Shown piece by piece: positions 8,103 through 16,508 of a DNA stretch of 64,000 nt. The DNA is from Oceanobacillus limi. Its GTDB lineage: Bacteria > Bacillota > Bacilli > Bacillales > Amphibacillaceae. The notes under the pieces are model-generated. The model was not told where the DNA came from. It made no database searches and saw only the letters and a list, made by a program, of their open reading frames with translations. Location of the stretch: NCBI RefSeq assembly GCF_900111445.1, contig NZ_FOHE01000002.1, forward strand, positions 186,001 to 250,000, given 5' to 3'. The position numbers were made by a program, and so were the translations under genes. The first letter of the stretch is position 1, and every line of letters starts with the position of its first letter.

Positions 8103-9773
8103 TTAGAATAAACCTACTGCTTTCCCATCATCGCTTACATCCATATTTAAAGCAGCAGGTTTCTTCGGAAGTCCAGGCATTGTCATAACATCACCTGTTA
8201 AAACAACTAGAAATCCTGCACCAACAGATGGACGTATTTCCCGAATGGAAATAGAAAAGCCTTTTGGTCTACCTACTAAAGATGGATCATCCGATAAAGA
8301 ATATTGGGTTTTCGCCATACAAACAGGCATATTCGACCAACCTTGTTCATCGTAAAGTGTTATTTGTTTTTTGGCTTTTGCAGATAATTCAATATCATCT
8401 GCTCCATACACTTTTTGCGCAATCTTACGAATTTTATTTTCTATTGAATCATCTAATTCATACAAGCGCTGAAAATTATGATCCGTTGATTGGGTTTTTT
8501 GAATAACTTTTTCTGCTAATTCAATCCCACCATTACCGCCATTTGCCCAAACCTCTGTTAAAGCAACTTCGATTCCTCGGGATTCACACCATGACTGAAT
8601 CAAACGTGTTTCCGCATCCGTGTCAGTAGGAAATTTATTTATCGCTACTACATAAGGAAGCCCAAACGTTTCAATGGTTTCGATATGTTTAGCTAGATTT
8701 TCCATTCCCACTTCTAATGCTTCCACATTTTCTTCAGTTAGATTATCTTTTGCTACTCCACCGTGCATCTTTAGCGCTCGAACAGTAGCTACAATGACAA
8801 CAGCATCTGGTTCAAAATTACCAGCTCGTGTTTTAATGTCTAGGAATTTCTCAGCTCCTAAATCCGCTCCAAATCCTGCTTCTGTTACCACATAGTCACC
8901 CAATTTAGCAGCAGTTTTTGTAGCAATCAAACTATTACAACCATGCGCAATATTAGCAAATGGCCCTCCATGTATAATTGCAGGAGTATTTTCCGTTGTT
9001 TGAACTAAGTTCGGCTTTATTGCATCTTTCAGTAATAAAGTTAAAGCGCCTTCTACTTTCAAGTCTTTAACTGTCACTGGCTCTTCCTCATATGTATAGC
9101 CTACTACAATGTTGGAAATTCTTTCTTTCAAATCGTTTAAATTATTTGCTAAACAAAGAATAGCCATTATTTCTGATGCTACCGTAATGTTAAAGCCATC
9201 TTCTCTAGGTACTCCTCGTAATGGACCACCTAGTCCAACTACAACTTGTCGTAGTGCACGATCATTCATATCCATGACACGCTTCCATTCAATTCTTCGT
9301 GGATCTATGTTTAGTTCATTCCCTCGATGGATATGATTATCAATCATTGCAGCTAAAGCATTATTTGCACTTGTAATGGCATGTAAATCACCAGTAAAAT
9401 GCAAATTAATATCCTCCATCGGGAGAACTTGAGAATATCCACCTCCAGCTGCTCCACCTTTGATACCCATTACTGGACCAAGGGAAGGCTCTCTTAAGGC
9501 AATAACTGCTTTTTTTCCTGTTTTGTTTAACGCTTGCCCAAGACCTACGGTTACCGTTGATTTTCCTTCGCCAGCTGGGGTTGGATTAATGGAAGTTACT
9601 AATACAATTTTACCATCTGGCTTATCCGATAACTTTTCAACAATTTGATCAGAAAGTTTCGCTTTTGTGTGACCGTATGGCTCCCAATCATTCTCCGACA
9701 AGCCCAGACTTTGAGCAATGTCCTTAATTGGTTTTAATGTCGCCCTTTGTGCGATTTCGATATCTGTCAGCAA
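8103..9773 (-). CDS. fhs: Formate-tetrahydrofolate ligase
   Basis: A 556-residue enzyme that uses ATP to load formate onto tetrahydrofolate, giving 10-formyl-THF for purine and initiator-tRNA formylation. The ATP loop TPAGEGKS lies at residues 65-72. [18 protein letters not shown] and [18 protein letters not shown] are further family-specific blocks. The initiator is TTG, chosen because AAGGAGG lies seven bases upstream and the family N-terminus (LTDIEIAQ) starts there. The gene is not universal in Bacilli. It heads a two-gene unit with the HD hydrolase. Confidence 0.97.
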   Translation of the reverse strand: MLTDIEIAQRATLKPIKDIAQSLGLSENDWEPYGHTKAKLSDQIVEKLSDKPDGKIVLVTSINPTPAGEGKSTVTVGLGQALNKTGKKAVIALREPSLGPVMGIKGGAAGGGYSQVLPMEDINLHFTGDLHAITSANNALAAMIDNHIHRGNELNIDPRRIEWKRVMDMNDRALRQVVVGLGGPLRGVPREDGFNITVASEIMAILCLANNLNDLKERISNIVVGYTYEEEPVTVKDLKVEGALTLLLKDAIKPNLVQTTENTPAIIHGGPFANIAHGCNSLIATKTAAKLGDYVVTEAGFGADLGAEKFLDIKTRAGNFEPDAVVIVATVRALKMHGGVAKDNLTEENVEALEVGMENLAKHIETIETFGLPYVVAINKFPTDTDAETRLIQSWCESRGIEVALTEVWANGGNGGIELAEKVIQKTQSTDHNFQRLYELDDSIENKIRKIAQKVYGADDIELSAKAKKQITLYDEQGWSNMPVCMAKTQYSLSDDPSLVGRPKGFSISIREIRPSVGAGFLVVLTGDVMTMPGLPKKPAALNMDVSDDGKAVGLF

Positions 9774-9938
9774 TGTGAATCCTCCTTTTTACCACTAAGA
9801 TAATATAAGTTTAACGCATTATGTATATTTTGAACATATCTACACATACTTTTATTAAACGCTTTCTTATGAAAGCAAGTGCTTCATTTTATTGTACAAT
9901 TTTTAACTAATAATTCAGTTTAGTTAAATAATAATTTC

Positions 9939-9967
9939 TTGACTGTGACAATAAAATAAGCTATATT
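9939..9967 (+). promoter_or_regulatory. SigA-type promoter driving the csp leader
   Basis: TTGACT at 9939-9944 and TATATT at 9962-9967 are separated by exactly 17 bases, close to the SigA consensus. Transcription would begin near 9974, about 155 bases before the csp start codon and about 30 bases before the leader hairpin. Confidence 0.75.
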
Positions 9968-9973
9968 AAACAC

Positions 9974-10064
9974 AAGCAATGAAGATTTGGGTCATGAAAG
10001 AACGGCAACTTCTATAGAAGTGGATGATTTTTGATCCAACCTTCTATGGAAAGTTGCCTTTTTT
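9974..10064 (+). ncRNA. Terminator-like leader RNA upstream of the cold-shock gene
   Basis: From the predicted start site the RNA reaches a long hairpin within 30 bases. The 5' arm is 10004-10020, the 3' arm 10041-10058 (17 paired positions with one bulge and one mismatch), with an inner TGGAT/ATCCA stem and a T6 tract at 10059-10064. It looks like a complete terminator placed between the promoter and csp. A 7-codon reading frame (ATG 9994 to TAG 10017) overlaps the 5' arm but has a poor ribosome site. It may be an attenuator, a temperature-responsive leader or a stand-alone small RNA of about 90 bases. Confidence 0.55.
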
Positions 10065-10128
10065 ATTTCGTTAAATCTGATTTGTATTAACACGTTTTAC
10101 GTGAAAGTTTTTAGGAGGAATTAGTTAG

Positions 10129-10329
10129 ATGGAAAACGGAGTAGTAAAATGGTTCAATGCAGAAAAGGGTTATGGTTTTATTCAAGTTGAAGATGGTAAC
10201 GATGTATTCGTGCATTATTCAGCAATCCAAGGTGAAGGATTCAAAACCCTTGAAGAAGGACAGGAAGTAAGCTTCGAAATTGTTGAAGGTGAACGTGGTC
10301 CACAAGCAGCTAACGTTGAAAAGAAATAA
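10129..10329 (+). CDS. cspD: Cold-shock protein (CspB/CspD type)
   Basis: A 66-residue single cold-shock domain. The RNA-binding motifs RNP1 (KGYGFIQV, residues 13-20) and RNP2 (VFVHYSAI, residues 26-33) are intact. These small beta-barrel proteins bind single-stranded RNA and DNA and keep mRNAs unfolded in the cold or during growth changes. TTAGGAGGAATTAG precedes the ATG. Which of the Bacillus csp paralogues it corresponds to cannot be decided from sequence alone. The unusual leader upstream suggests post-initiation control. Confidence 0.95.
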   Translation: MENGVVKWFNAEKGYGFIQVEDGNDVFVHYSAIQGEGFKTLEEGQEVSFEIVEGERGPQAANVEKK

Positions 10330-10355
10330 AATACAATAAAAATAAAGAAGCATAT

Positions 10356-10389
10356 AAAAGCGGTAATCTTTTGGATTACCGCTTTTTTT
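10356..10389 (+). terminator. Terminator of csp
   Basis: A 13-bp perfect stem (10356-10368 with 10374-10386) and a T7 run. It ends the csp transcript and, read in reverse, could also serve bpsB. Confidence 0.88.
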
Positions 10390-10412
10390 GATGAACAAGT
10401 TTGCACTTTCAT

Positions 10413-10940
10413 TTAAGGTTTAGATAAAGTAGCCTTTGCCAGCGCCTTCTCCTCACTAGGTATTCTTATCTTTAGTAACAGTATGTGTAGTAGAGGAAAT
10501 GTAACTGCTGATAAATAAGCACCAAACAGCATAGGAATAATGAACAATTCAACAGCAACAATTACATAGTTCGGATGTTTAACATATTTATATGGTCCCT
10601 TTTTTATTAAAGCCACTCTTGGTAGTACGATGATTTTCGTATTCCAAAACCTTCCCAACGTATGGATACACCAAATTCTTCCTAGTTGAGCCAACACAAA
10701 AATAAAAAAGAACAAATAATTTAATTGATGGTACGATCGATCTTGAATCAATACCTCTATCAATATCGATAGGAAGAATAAAATATGTAGGTAGATAAAC
10801 CATTTGTAGTGGGCTTCCCCTTTTTCAATTCCCCCCCTTGCTTTCATCCATCTTTCGTTCCGCTTCGCAATAACTAATTCAACAAGTCGTTGACAAATAA
10901 TGAAAAATATTAAAATCCACATCCACGTCGTCATTATCAT
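10413..10940 (-). CDS. bpsB: Isoprenylcysteine methyltransferase-family membrane protein (BpsB/YpbQ)
   Basis: A 175-residue membrane protein with about four to five helices and the C-terminal block YKYVKHPNYVIVAVE typical of the isoprenylcysteine carboxyl methyltransferase (ICMT)-like family. In B. subtilis the partner of the type III polyketide synthase, YpbQ/BpsB, methylates alkylpyrones. Placement directly behind bpsA supports the same role. I choose ATG 10938-10940, whose A is shared with the bpsA TGA stop, so translation is coupled. A TTG nine bases earlier is possible. Confidence 0.88.
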   Translation of the reverse strand: MIMTTWMWILIFFIICQRLVELVIAKRNERWMKARGGIEKGEAHYKWFIYLHILFFLSILIEVLIQDRSYHQLNYLFFFIFVLAQLGRIWCIHTLGRFWNTKIIVLPRVALIKKGPYKYVKHPNYVIVAVELFIIPMLFGAYLSAVTFPLLHILLLKIRIPSEEKALAKATLSKP

Positions 10941-12025
10941 CAATTCCAATCTAACATTAATAATTCAGAACTAAATCCTGGTCCTAATGCTGAAATAATA
11001 CTTTTTTCATTCCTTGGAACATATCCCTTCATCCATTTATCTAAAACATAAATTACGGTAGGTGAGGACATGTTTCCATGATTAGCTAATACTTCGTTGG
11101 AGTATTTTAGTTTTTCTTCTGGTATAGCGAACGATTCTTCCATTGCATCAAGCACTTTTTTCCCTCCTGGATGTGCAATAAAGGAATGGAGTTGTTCAGG
11201 CGTTTTATTTGTTCGTTTCAAAAATGAAGTTACATGATCCTTCCAAATCGTTCTTACTTGTGCAGGAATGCTTTTGGAAAAAACCACTTCAAATCCTAAA
11301 TTTGTAATCTTCCATCCCATGATTGACATACTATCCTTTTGCGTATAGGAGCTTGTCTTCACTATCGTAGGTATTGTCGTTCGGGTTTTATGAATATATG
11401 GAGACTTTTCACCAGCTAACAAAAGAGCGCCTACCCCATCTCCAAATAACGCTGTTCCCACTAAATTACTTTTTTTCCTATCATCTTTTTGAAAGGTTAG
11501 ACTACATAATTCACAACATACTACAAGAACTGTCTTATCAGGATGCGAGCTTAGCCAATCATAAGCTCTAGACAAACCAATTGCTCCGCCAGCACACCCT
11601 AACCCCCATAAAGGCATCCGAGAGATATCTGGCCGAAAAGAACGCTCGTTCATTAAATGCACGTCAATAGATGGCGTTGCAATCCCTGTACTAGAAACGA
11701 ATACAATCATGTCTATTGCTTCATACGGAATTTCTTCATTTAAATAGTCTTTATTTTTCAAACAATTATCAATAGCTTCCAATGAGTAGGAAACTGCTAG
11801 CTTTTTATATAAATCGTTCTTTTCTTCAAAGCTATGACTTTTTGTAAACCACTCTTGATCAACCACAAACTGTCTTTGTTTAATATTTGCATTATCAAAT
11901 ACTGGGAGTAGTCGATTTATTTCCCTAGTTGAATAGGTAAATATATTTTCAACCAACCCCTTAATTTTATTCTGAGATAAATTGTATTTAGGTACTCCTA
12001 ATCCAATGGAACAAATCGAAGCCAT
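10940..12025 (-). CDS. bpsA: Type III polyketide synthase (chalcone synthase-like, BpsA)
   Basis: A 361-residue homodimer-type enzyme that condenses malonyl-CoA units onto a fatty acyl starter, in Bacillus giving alkylpyrones. The Cys-His-Asn triad is visible: C144 in LGCAGG, H285 in IAHPGG and N318 in LANHGN. FGDGVGALLL around residue 194 is another family block. The start is supported by GGTGAGG upstream. It forms a two-gene operon with bpsB. The product's role (membrane or envelope lipid) cannot be read from sequence. Confidence 0.95.
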   Translation of the reverse strand: MASICSIGLGVPKYNLSQNKIKGLVENIFTYSTREINRLLPVFDNANIKQRQFVVDQEWFTKSHSFEEKNDLYKKLAVSYSLEAIDNCLKNKDYLNEEIPYEAIDMIVFVSSTGIATPSIDVHLMNERSFRPDISRMPLWGLGCAGGAIGLSRAYDWLSSHPDKTVLVVCCELCSLTFQKDDRKKSNLVGTALFGDGVGALLLAGEKSPYIHKTRTTIPTIVKTSSYTQKDSMSIMGWKITNLGFEVVFSKSIPAQVRTIWKDHVTSFLKRTNKTPEQLHSFIAHPGGKKVLDAMEESFAIPEEKLKYSNEVLANHGNMSSPTVIYVLDKWMKGYVPRNEKSIISALGPGFSSELLMLDWN

Positions 12026-12260
12026 TTCCTCACCCTAACTAATATTTATTGCTTATTTTCTCCTCCATTTTCAAAAATTATTACGATTTTCGTCACAATG
12101 TATTCACATACTTATTCAACAAAAAGGTTAGAAAAACCAATCGAATCAATCATATTAAGGGAATTGAACAATTTGTGAAACGTCTGGTAAACCAATAAAT
12201 TCGGTTTCCAAATTGTGTATGATGAAAACATAACGGATTACCAAAAAAGGAGTTGAAACC

Positions 12261-12413
12261 ATGAGTAATTTACACGAGAAGAAGCAAGAAACCAAAGTGA
12301 AAACAGAAAAAGAAAGTCCTAGTTTAAAAGGCACGTTTATATCGGTTATGTTGCTAGGATTATTTTTAGTATTAAGCTGGGTTGGAGCATTTATGTTGTT
12401 TATTTCAAGATAA
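12261..12413 (+). CDS. cbaD: Cytochrome c oxidase subunit IIa (ba3 type)
   Basis: A 50-residue protein: a charged, Lys/Glu-rich N-terminal half (MSNLHEKKQETKVKTEKE) and one transmembrane helix (about residues 24-47, VMLLGLFLVLSWVGAFMLF). AAGGAG precedes the ATG. Size, single helix and position directly before subunits II and I match the small subunit IIa of ba3-type oxidases, which stabilises the complex in the membrane. No alternative assignment fits this place. Confidence 0.85.
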   Translation: MSNLHEKKQETKVKTEKESPSLKGTFISVMLLGLFLVLSWVGAFMLFISR

Positions 12414-12440
12414 AAACCTAATTAGTAAGGGGGAAATAAA

Positions 12441-12944
12441 ATGCATTTACACAAATATGAAAAAATTTGGCTCGTATTTGGAATTGGGTCGTTAATTGTT
12501 TTTTTACTAATACTTGGTTATGGAGCCTTTTGGCAAGGTACACATCCACAAAGCCATGGAGCTACGATCGATCCAAATAACATTGAATCTCATGAAGCGT
12601 TTCAACCAGAGAACTTAGGTCTTACGAAAGTAGAAGAAGATAAATATATCGTTAATATTGTTGCTTCTGCATTCAATTATAACCTTGGCGTGCATGAAGA
12701 AGGTGCACCGGTAAGAAAGATCCGTATTCCTAAAGGATCAACTGTATTATTTCAAGTGACAACTCCAGATGTTGTACATGGATTCAATGTTGCAGGGACA
12801 AATGTAAATATGATGGTAGAGCCTGGCTATATTAGCAGTTTAGAAACCGTATTAGATAATCCAGGAGAATACACTATTGTATGTAATGAATACTGTGGTG
12901 TTGGTCACCACATGATGTACGCTACCGTGGAGGTGTATGAATAA
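12441..12944 (+). CDS. cbaB: Cytochrome c oxidase subunit II (ba3 type)
   Basis: A 167-residue protein with one N-terminal membrane anchor (about 10-30) and a periplasm-facing cupredoxin domain. The binuclear CuA ligands are visible: H113, then C148, E150, C152, H156 and M159. It accepts electrons from cytochrome c and passes them to subunit I. The short length without a fused cytochrome c domain is characteristic of the ba3 family and differs from CtaC. Its stop overlaps the next start by one base (TAATG). Confidence 0.95.
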   Translation: MHLHKYEKIWLVFGIGSLIVFLLILGYGAFWQGTHPQSHGATIDPNNIESHEAFQPENLGLTKVEEDKYIVNIVASAFNYNLGVHEEGAPVRKIRIPKGSTVLFQVTTPDVVHGFNVAGTNVNMMVEPGYISSLETVLDNPGEYTIVCNEYCGVGHHMMYATVEVYE

Positions 12945-14629
12945 TGGCTATTAAAAAGTTAAACCTATCTAACCAAATCGAAAGTTTGCCAATTGGAAAA
13001 CCGGAAGCTAGATTATATATGTCCTTTATGTATGTAGCTTTTATTTCATTATTTGTTGGTGGGCTAATGGGACTTTTACAGGTGTTTGTACGCTCTGGAA
13101 AATTTACATTACCTTGGGGAATTGATTATTATCAAGTATTAACCGTACATGGAGTAATTCTTGGATTAGTATTAACTACTTATTTTATCATTGGATTTCA
13201 TTTTTCCTTAATGGGAAAAACAGTAGGTATATCACAGAAACAACGTAAGGTTGCTTGGTTAGCGTTTTGGATCATGGTTATCGGTACAATCATGACAGCC
13301 ACGATGATTCTACTTGGAAAAGCAAGTGTATTGTATACCTTTTACGCACCGCTAAAGGCACACCCTATTTTTTATATTGGATTAGCACTCGTTGTAGTTG
13401 GTAGCTGGGTTGCTGGCTTTGTCAATTGGCGTCAAGTATATCTTTGGAAAAAAGATCATCCTGGTGAGAAAACTCCTTTATTAGCTTTTATGGTAACCAT
13501 TAACACTTTATTATGGTTCATCGCATCTCTTGGTGTTGCTGCAACTGTACTAATTCAATTCATACCTTGGTCATTAGGCTATGCTGAGACAATTAATGTA
13601 CTTGTAAGTAGAACACTGTTCTGGTATTTCGGACACCCATTAGTTTACTTTTGGTTATTACCTGCCTACATGGCCTGGTATGCTATTATCCCTAAAATAA
13701 TTGGGGGAAAAATATTTAGTGACTCATTAGCTCGACTGTCTTTTGTATTATTCTTGTTCTTTTCCATTCCGGTTGGGTTCCACCATCAGTTAGTGGAACC
13801 TGGGATTGATGCAACGTGGAAATTCATTCAAGTAGCACTTACATTTATGGTTGCCATTCCAAGTTTAATGACTGCATTTTCTATGTTTGCTACATTCGAA
13901 ATTACTGGCCGCAGAAAAGGATTTGGAGGTCTATTCGGTTGGTTCAAACACTTACCATGGAAAGATGTTCGCTTTCTAGCGCCTTTTGTAGGGATGCTTG
14001 CATTTATTCCCGGTGGTGCGGGTGGATTAATTAATGCTTCCCACCAAATGAATGCGGTCATTCATAACACCATATGGGTGACAGGTCATTTTCACTTAAC
14101 AGTAGCAACAACTGTCATGCTAACATTTTTTGGTATAAGTTACTGGTTGATTCCACATCTAACCGGAAGAAAACTAACACCAAGTATAAACAAACTTGGT
14201 ATCATCCAAACCATTGTATGGACTATTGGTATGTCTATTATGTCAGGTGCAATGCATATCCAAGGGTTATTAGGAGCACCAAGACGTTCCGCTTATTCCG
14301 AATATGCCGGTGGTGAGCAAGTAACGGAATGGATTGGATATCAACTGGCTCAAGCGATCGGTGGTACGATATTATTCATAGGTATCATTTTAATGGTATA
14401 CATCTTTGTAAAATTAGCCTTCTTTGCCCCTAAAGGAGATGAGGAATTTCCGATTGCAAGCGAAGAAGAAAATGCAGAACCAACGCCTAAATTCTTTGAA
14501 AATTGGAAGCTATGGATCGGTATAACAATCGCATTAATATTATTTGCTTACACAATACCATTTGTAGATATCATTCAAAATTCACCACCGGGATCCGTTC
14601 CATTCGATTGGCCAATTGGTAATAATTAA
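12944..14629 (+). CDS. cbaA: Cytochrome c oxidase subunit I (ba3 type)
   Basis: A 561-residue protein with about 13 membrane helices that reduces oxygen to water and pumps protons. Haem and copper ligands can be placed: H69 (low-spin haem), H231 and the cross-linked Y235 in GHPLVYFWLLPAY, H280-H281 for CuB, and H382/H384 in TGHFHLTV. This pattern is that of B-type (ba3) haem-copper oxidases with high oxygen affinity. It ends the three-gene operon, and no assembly factor gene is next to it. Confidence 0.96.
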   Translation: MAIKKLNLSNQIESLPIGKPEARLYMSFMYVAFISLFVGGLMGLLQVFVRSGKFTLPWGIDYYQVLTVHGVILGLVLTTYFIIGFHFSLMGKTVGISQKQRKVAWLAFWIMVIGTIMTATMILLGKASVLYTFYAPLKAHPIFYIGLALVVVGSWVAGFVNWRQVYLWKKDHPGEKTPLLAFMVTINTLLWFIASLGVAATVLIQFIPWSLGYAETINVLVSRTLFWYFGHPLVYFWLLPAYMAWYAIIPKIIGGKIFSDSLARLSFVLFLFFSIPVGFHHQLVEPGIDATWKFIQVALTFMVAIPSLMTAFSMFATFEITGRRKGFGGLFGWFKHLPWKDVRFLAPFVGMLAFIPGGAGGLINASHQMNAVIHNTIWVTGHFHLTVATTVMLTFFGISYWLIPHLTGRKLTPSINKLGIIQTIVWTIGMSIMSGAMHIQGLLGAPRRSAYSEYAGGEQVTEWIGYQLAQAIGGTILFIGIILMVYIFVKLAFFAPKGDEEFPIASEEENAEPTPKFFENWKLWIGITIALILFAYTIPFVDIIQNSPPGSVPFDWPIGNN

Positions 14630-14953
14630 GCAATTAATATAAAATTAATATCATAAAAAGCCATTCCTAACGGGTCGTTTTTTAATCACAAAATATAAAA
14701 AAGTAAATGAATTAGAGGTGCCAATTCGCATGTGAATTGGCACCTCTATTTTTATTGTTTTAAAAGGTTTTATTCGTACTCGGGTGGATTTAGCATCTCC
14801 ATTGGTTAGACAATTTAAATACCTTGTTATTAGTTGTGCTAAATACTATGCTATTTTACCAGCCAATAGTGCTAGTAAAGGATGAGTATTTATTTGTGAG
14901 ACCAATAAATCAACTTGGTGTACCAAGCTGCTTCTAAGTCATTATTGTTGGTA
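14630..14953. other. Gap after the ba3 operon
   Basis: Contains the terminator at 14714-14755. Beyond it there is only a plus-strand open stretch (about 14794-14937) without a start or ribosome site, and a 14-base palindrome CTTGGTGTACCAAG at 14914-14927. I cannot assign either. Confidence 0.45.
14714..14760 (+). terminator. Terminator of the ba3 oxidase operon
   Basis: A perfect 14-bp stem (14714-14727 with 14734-14747), a six-base loop, then ATTTTTATTGTTTT. It lies 85 bases after the cbaA stop. Confidence 0.88.
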
Positions 14954-15115
14954 TCATTTTTTATCGATTTTATTTAAAACTTCCTTCAAATCCTTATGTA
15001 ATTCTTCTAACTTCTCATCTAATTGTTTTTGTCTCTTACTTATTGAAAACACCTCCATATTACCCGCAATCAAAAAGATAATAATAATAGGAATAATTAT
15101 CCAAATATAATCCAA
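14954..15115 (-). CDS. Small membrane protein with coiled-coil tail
   Basis: A 53-residue protein: one very Ile-rich transmembrane helix right at the N-terminus (DYIWIIIPIIIIFLIAG) and a charged helical tail rich in Lys, Glu and Leu (about residues 25-53) that should form a coiled coil. I start it at TTG 15113-15115, six bases after GAGGTG. Reading from an upstream ATG (15184) gives 76 residues but without a ribosome site. Small one-helix proteins like this are frequent in Bacillaceae and mostly uncharacterised. Confidence 0.55.
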   Translation of the reverse strand: MDYIWIIIPIIIIFLIAGNMEVFSISKRQKQLDEKLEELHKDLKEVLNKIDKK

Positions 15116-15394
15116 TGTCAACACCTCAAAATTAAATAATTCAAAAATCCTGTAAACAGATATCTGCTTCATTTGGTTCTTCATAAAAAGTCAATTTCAT
15201 TTTATTGTGAGATAAAAATCTCCTGTCGCATTCCTTACTCCTTCATCGATTTCAATCATAATTTGCAATTGAAACCTGCTAATGTTTATGCCTTAAACCC
15301 CAATTTCTTACTCAACTATCCTGCAACGTTCGCATAAAAATCAACTGTTCTAATTGAATAATCGCACTCGTTATTGTAATAAAGGAATTTTATA

Positions 15395-16039
15395 TTATTC
15401 CTTACCACACGAATAACACCGTTTATCACTATCTTTATCTCCGTACATACGTAGTTCTTTTTTAATTCCACAAACACCACATAAATCAAAGTCAATTTGT
15501 GGAAGAATACCTGTTTCTGCTAAAGGTACCCATTGTTTTTCATATAAACTTTTACTCATACCGTAATCTATAAAAGTTAGTTTGCCTTGTTCGTTCAATC
15601 CGTAATTACTACTGTCCTTCAAATCAAAGCAATCAAATTCCTTATCTAATAAATCTAAAACTTCTTCATACATACCTGGGATGAGGTTTTTATCCTTCTC
15701 CATTTCTATCTCAAATGATTGATTATCCCTCATTTCTAAGGGGTTATAGTATTTTTGAATAGAGATAAATTCATCTACGTAATAGGTCTGAGCAAACAAC
15801 CCATTTAGTTCCCTTTCCAACATCTTGTTGTAGATGTTTAACTCATTTTTGGATTGTTCATAACCAACAGAATGTAAATGTACTTTCACTGCATAGTCAA
15901 AAACTTTAAATACTTTTCTTGTTGAGCCAATCCCTATAAAATTTTCTTCGCTACAATACTCATCCCATTTTCTAATTATATCTAGAAGCGTTTTCCCCTC
16001 CACAATTCCTCTTCCCCTCTTTTGATTAATCTGATCCAT
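15395..16039 (-). CDS. Kinase-fold protein with C-terminal zinc ribbon
   Basis: A 214-residue protein. Residues 36-52 read as a glycine loop and the catalytic lysine of the protein-kinase/APH fold (GIGSTRKVF then AVKV, K52), E66 could be the helix-C glutamate, FDLKDSSN (138-145) resembles the catalytic loop, and IDYG (157-160) stands for DFG. Residues 187-211 hold two CxxC pairs (C187/C190, C208/C211), a zinc ribbon. The minimal size and ribbon are unusual. The start is uncertain: a GTG at codon 13 is also preceded by a GGGG/AGAGG-type site. Substrate and role are unknown, and the gene is isolated in an accessory stretch. Confidence 0.6.
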   Translation of the reverse strand: MDQINQKRGRGIVEGKTLLDIIRKWDEYCSEENFIGIGSTRKVFKVFDYAVKVHLHSVGYEQSKNELNIYNKMLERELNGLFAQTYYVDEFISIQKYYNPLEMRDNQSFEIEMEKDKNLIPGMYEEVLDLLDKEFDCFDLKDSSNYGLNEQGKLTFIDYGMSKSLYEKQWVPLAETGILPQIDFDLCGVCGIKKELRMYGDKDSDKRCYSCGKE

Positions 16040-16508
16040 CAGTTATGAAGAAACTACTATTTATTCAACAATCGAACCCGCTAACACCACCAAAACTGAG
16101 AATTTATTAGTTGCTTTTTGGGTTATACCTTATTAATAATTGCATTAGCTGCAAGGCATCGGAGGGTATGCCGTTTTATAAAGCCATCCAACCAGAATAC
16201 CTTATTGGAATTATTGTTACAATAAACTGAATTAAATGATAAGTAGCTCACCAACCTAACAGCTGGTGTATTACGCTCTGTAATTCTAACGATGTTATAA
16301 GTTCAAATAAAATTGCTAGAAATAACGACATCAAAGGTTCCTCAGTATTGCGTAAACACGTCCCTACGAATGACCACCTGGAAATTAAATTCAAAGAAGG
16401 TTAACGCATAGATGACATATTACTCCTGCGTGTTTTAATTTACGTTTATATTTAGAAACAACTAATGAAAAAGGAACCTGAATAAAGCTTTCAAGTTCCT
16501 TCTAATTA
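16040..16508. other. Unexplained 470-base gap
   Basis: No gene with a ribosome site is seen. On the plus strand about 25 codons around 16155-16230 read like coding sequence (ASEGMPFYKAIQPEYLIG) before a stop, perhaps a decayed gene. The right end holds the ypwA terminator. I see no transposase and no clean repeat. Confidence 0.4.
16464..16501 (-). terminator. Terminator of ypwA
   Basis: A 12-bp stem with one G-T pair (16471-16482 with 16490-16501). On the minus strand it is followed by TTTTTCATTAG. Confidence 0.8.

Larger units (their letters stand above)
9774..10128. other. Divergent regulatory region between fhs and csp
   Basis: This 355-base gap holds the fhs promoter side (minus strand) and the csp leader (plus strand). 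Visible elements are a palindromic stretch around 9870-9886 (TGAAAGCAAGTGCTTCA), a cre-like 14-mer at 9854-9867, a strong SigA-type promoter at 9939-9967, and the leader hairpin at 10004-10064. A 5-bp inverted repeat (CACGT/ACGTG) lies at 10091-10103 just before the csp ribosome site. Confidence 0.6.

Noticed and set aside
8674-8895. Plus-strand open frames opposite fhs
   Set aside because: They are shadows of a well-supported coding gene on the other strand.
9774-9938. THF riboswitch before fhs
   Set aside because: No pair of the expected conserved stems could be recognised on the minus strand.
12160-12185. TTTGTGAAAC upstream of the ba3 operon as a ResD-type site
   Set aside because: A single half-site of this length is expected by chance in AT-rich DNA. 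No second site seen.
14914-14927. 14-base palindrome CTTGGTGTACCAAG as an operator
   Set aside because: It is isolated, has no promoter nearby and is short.
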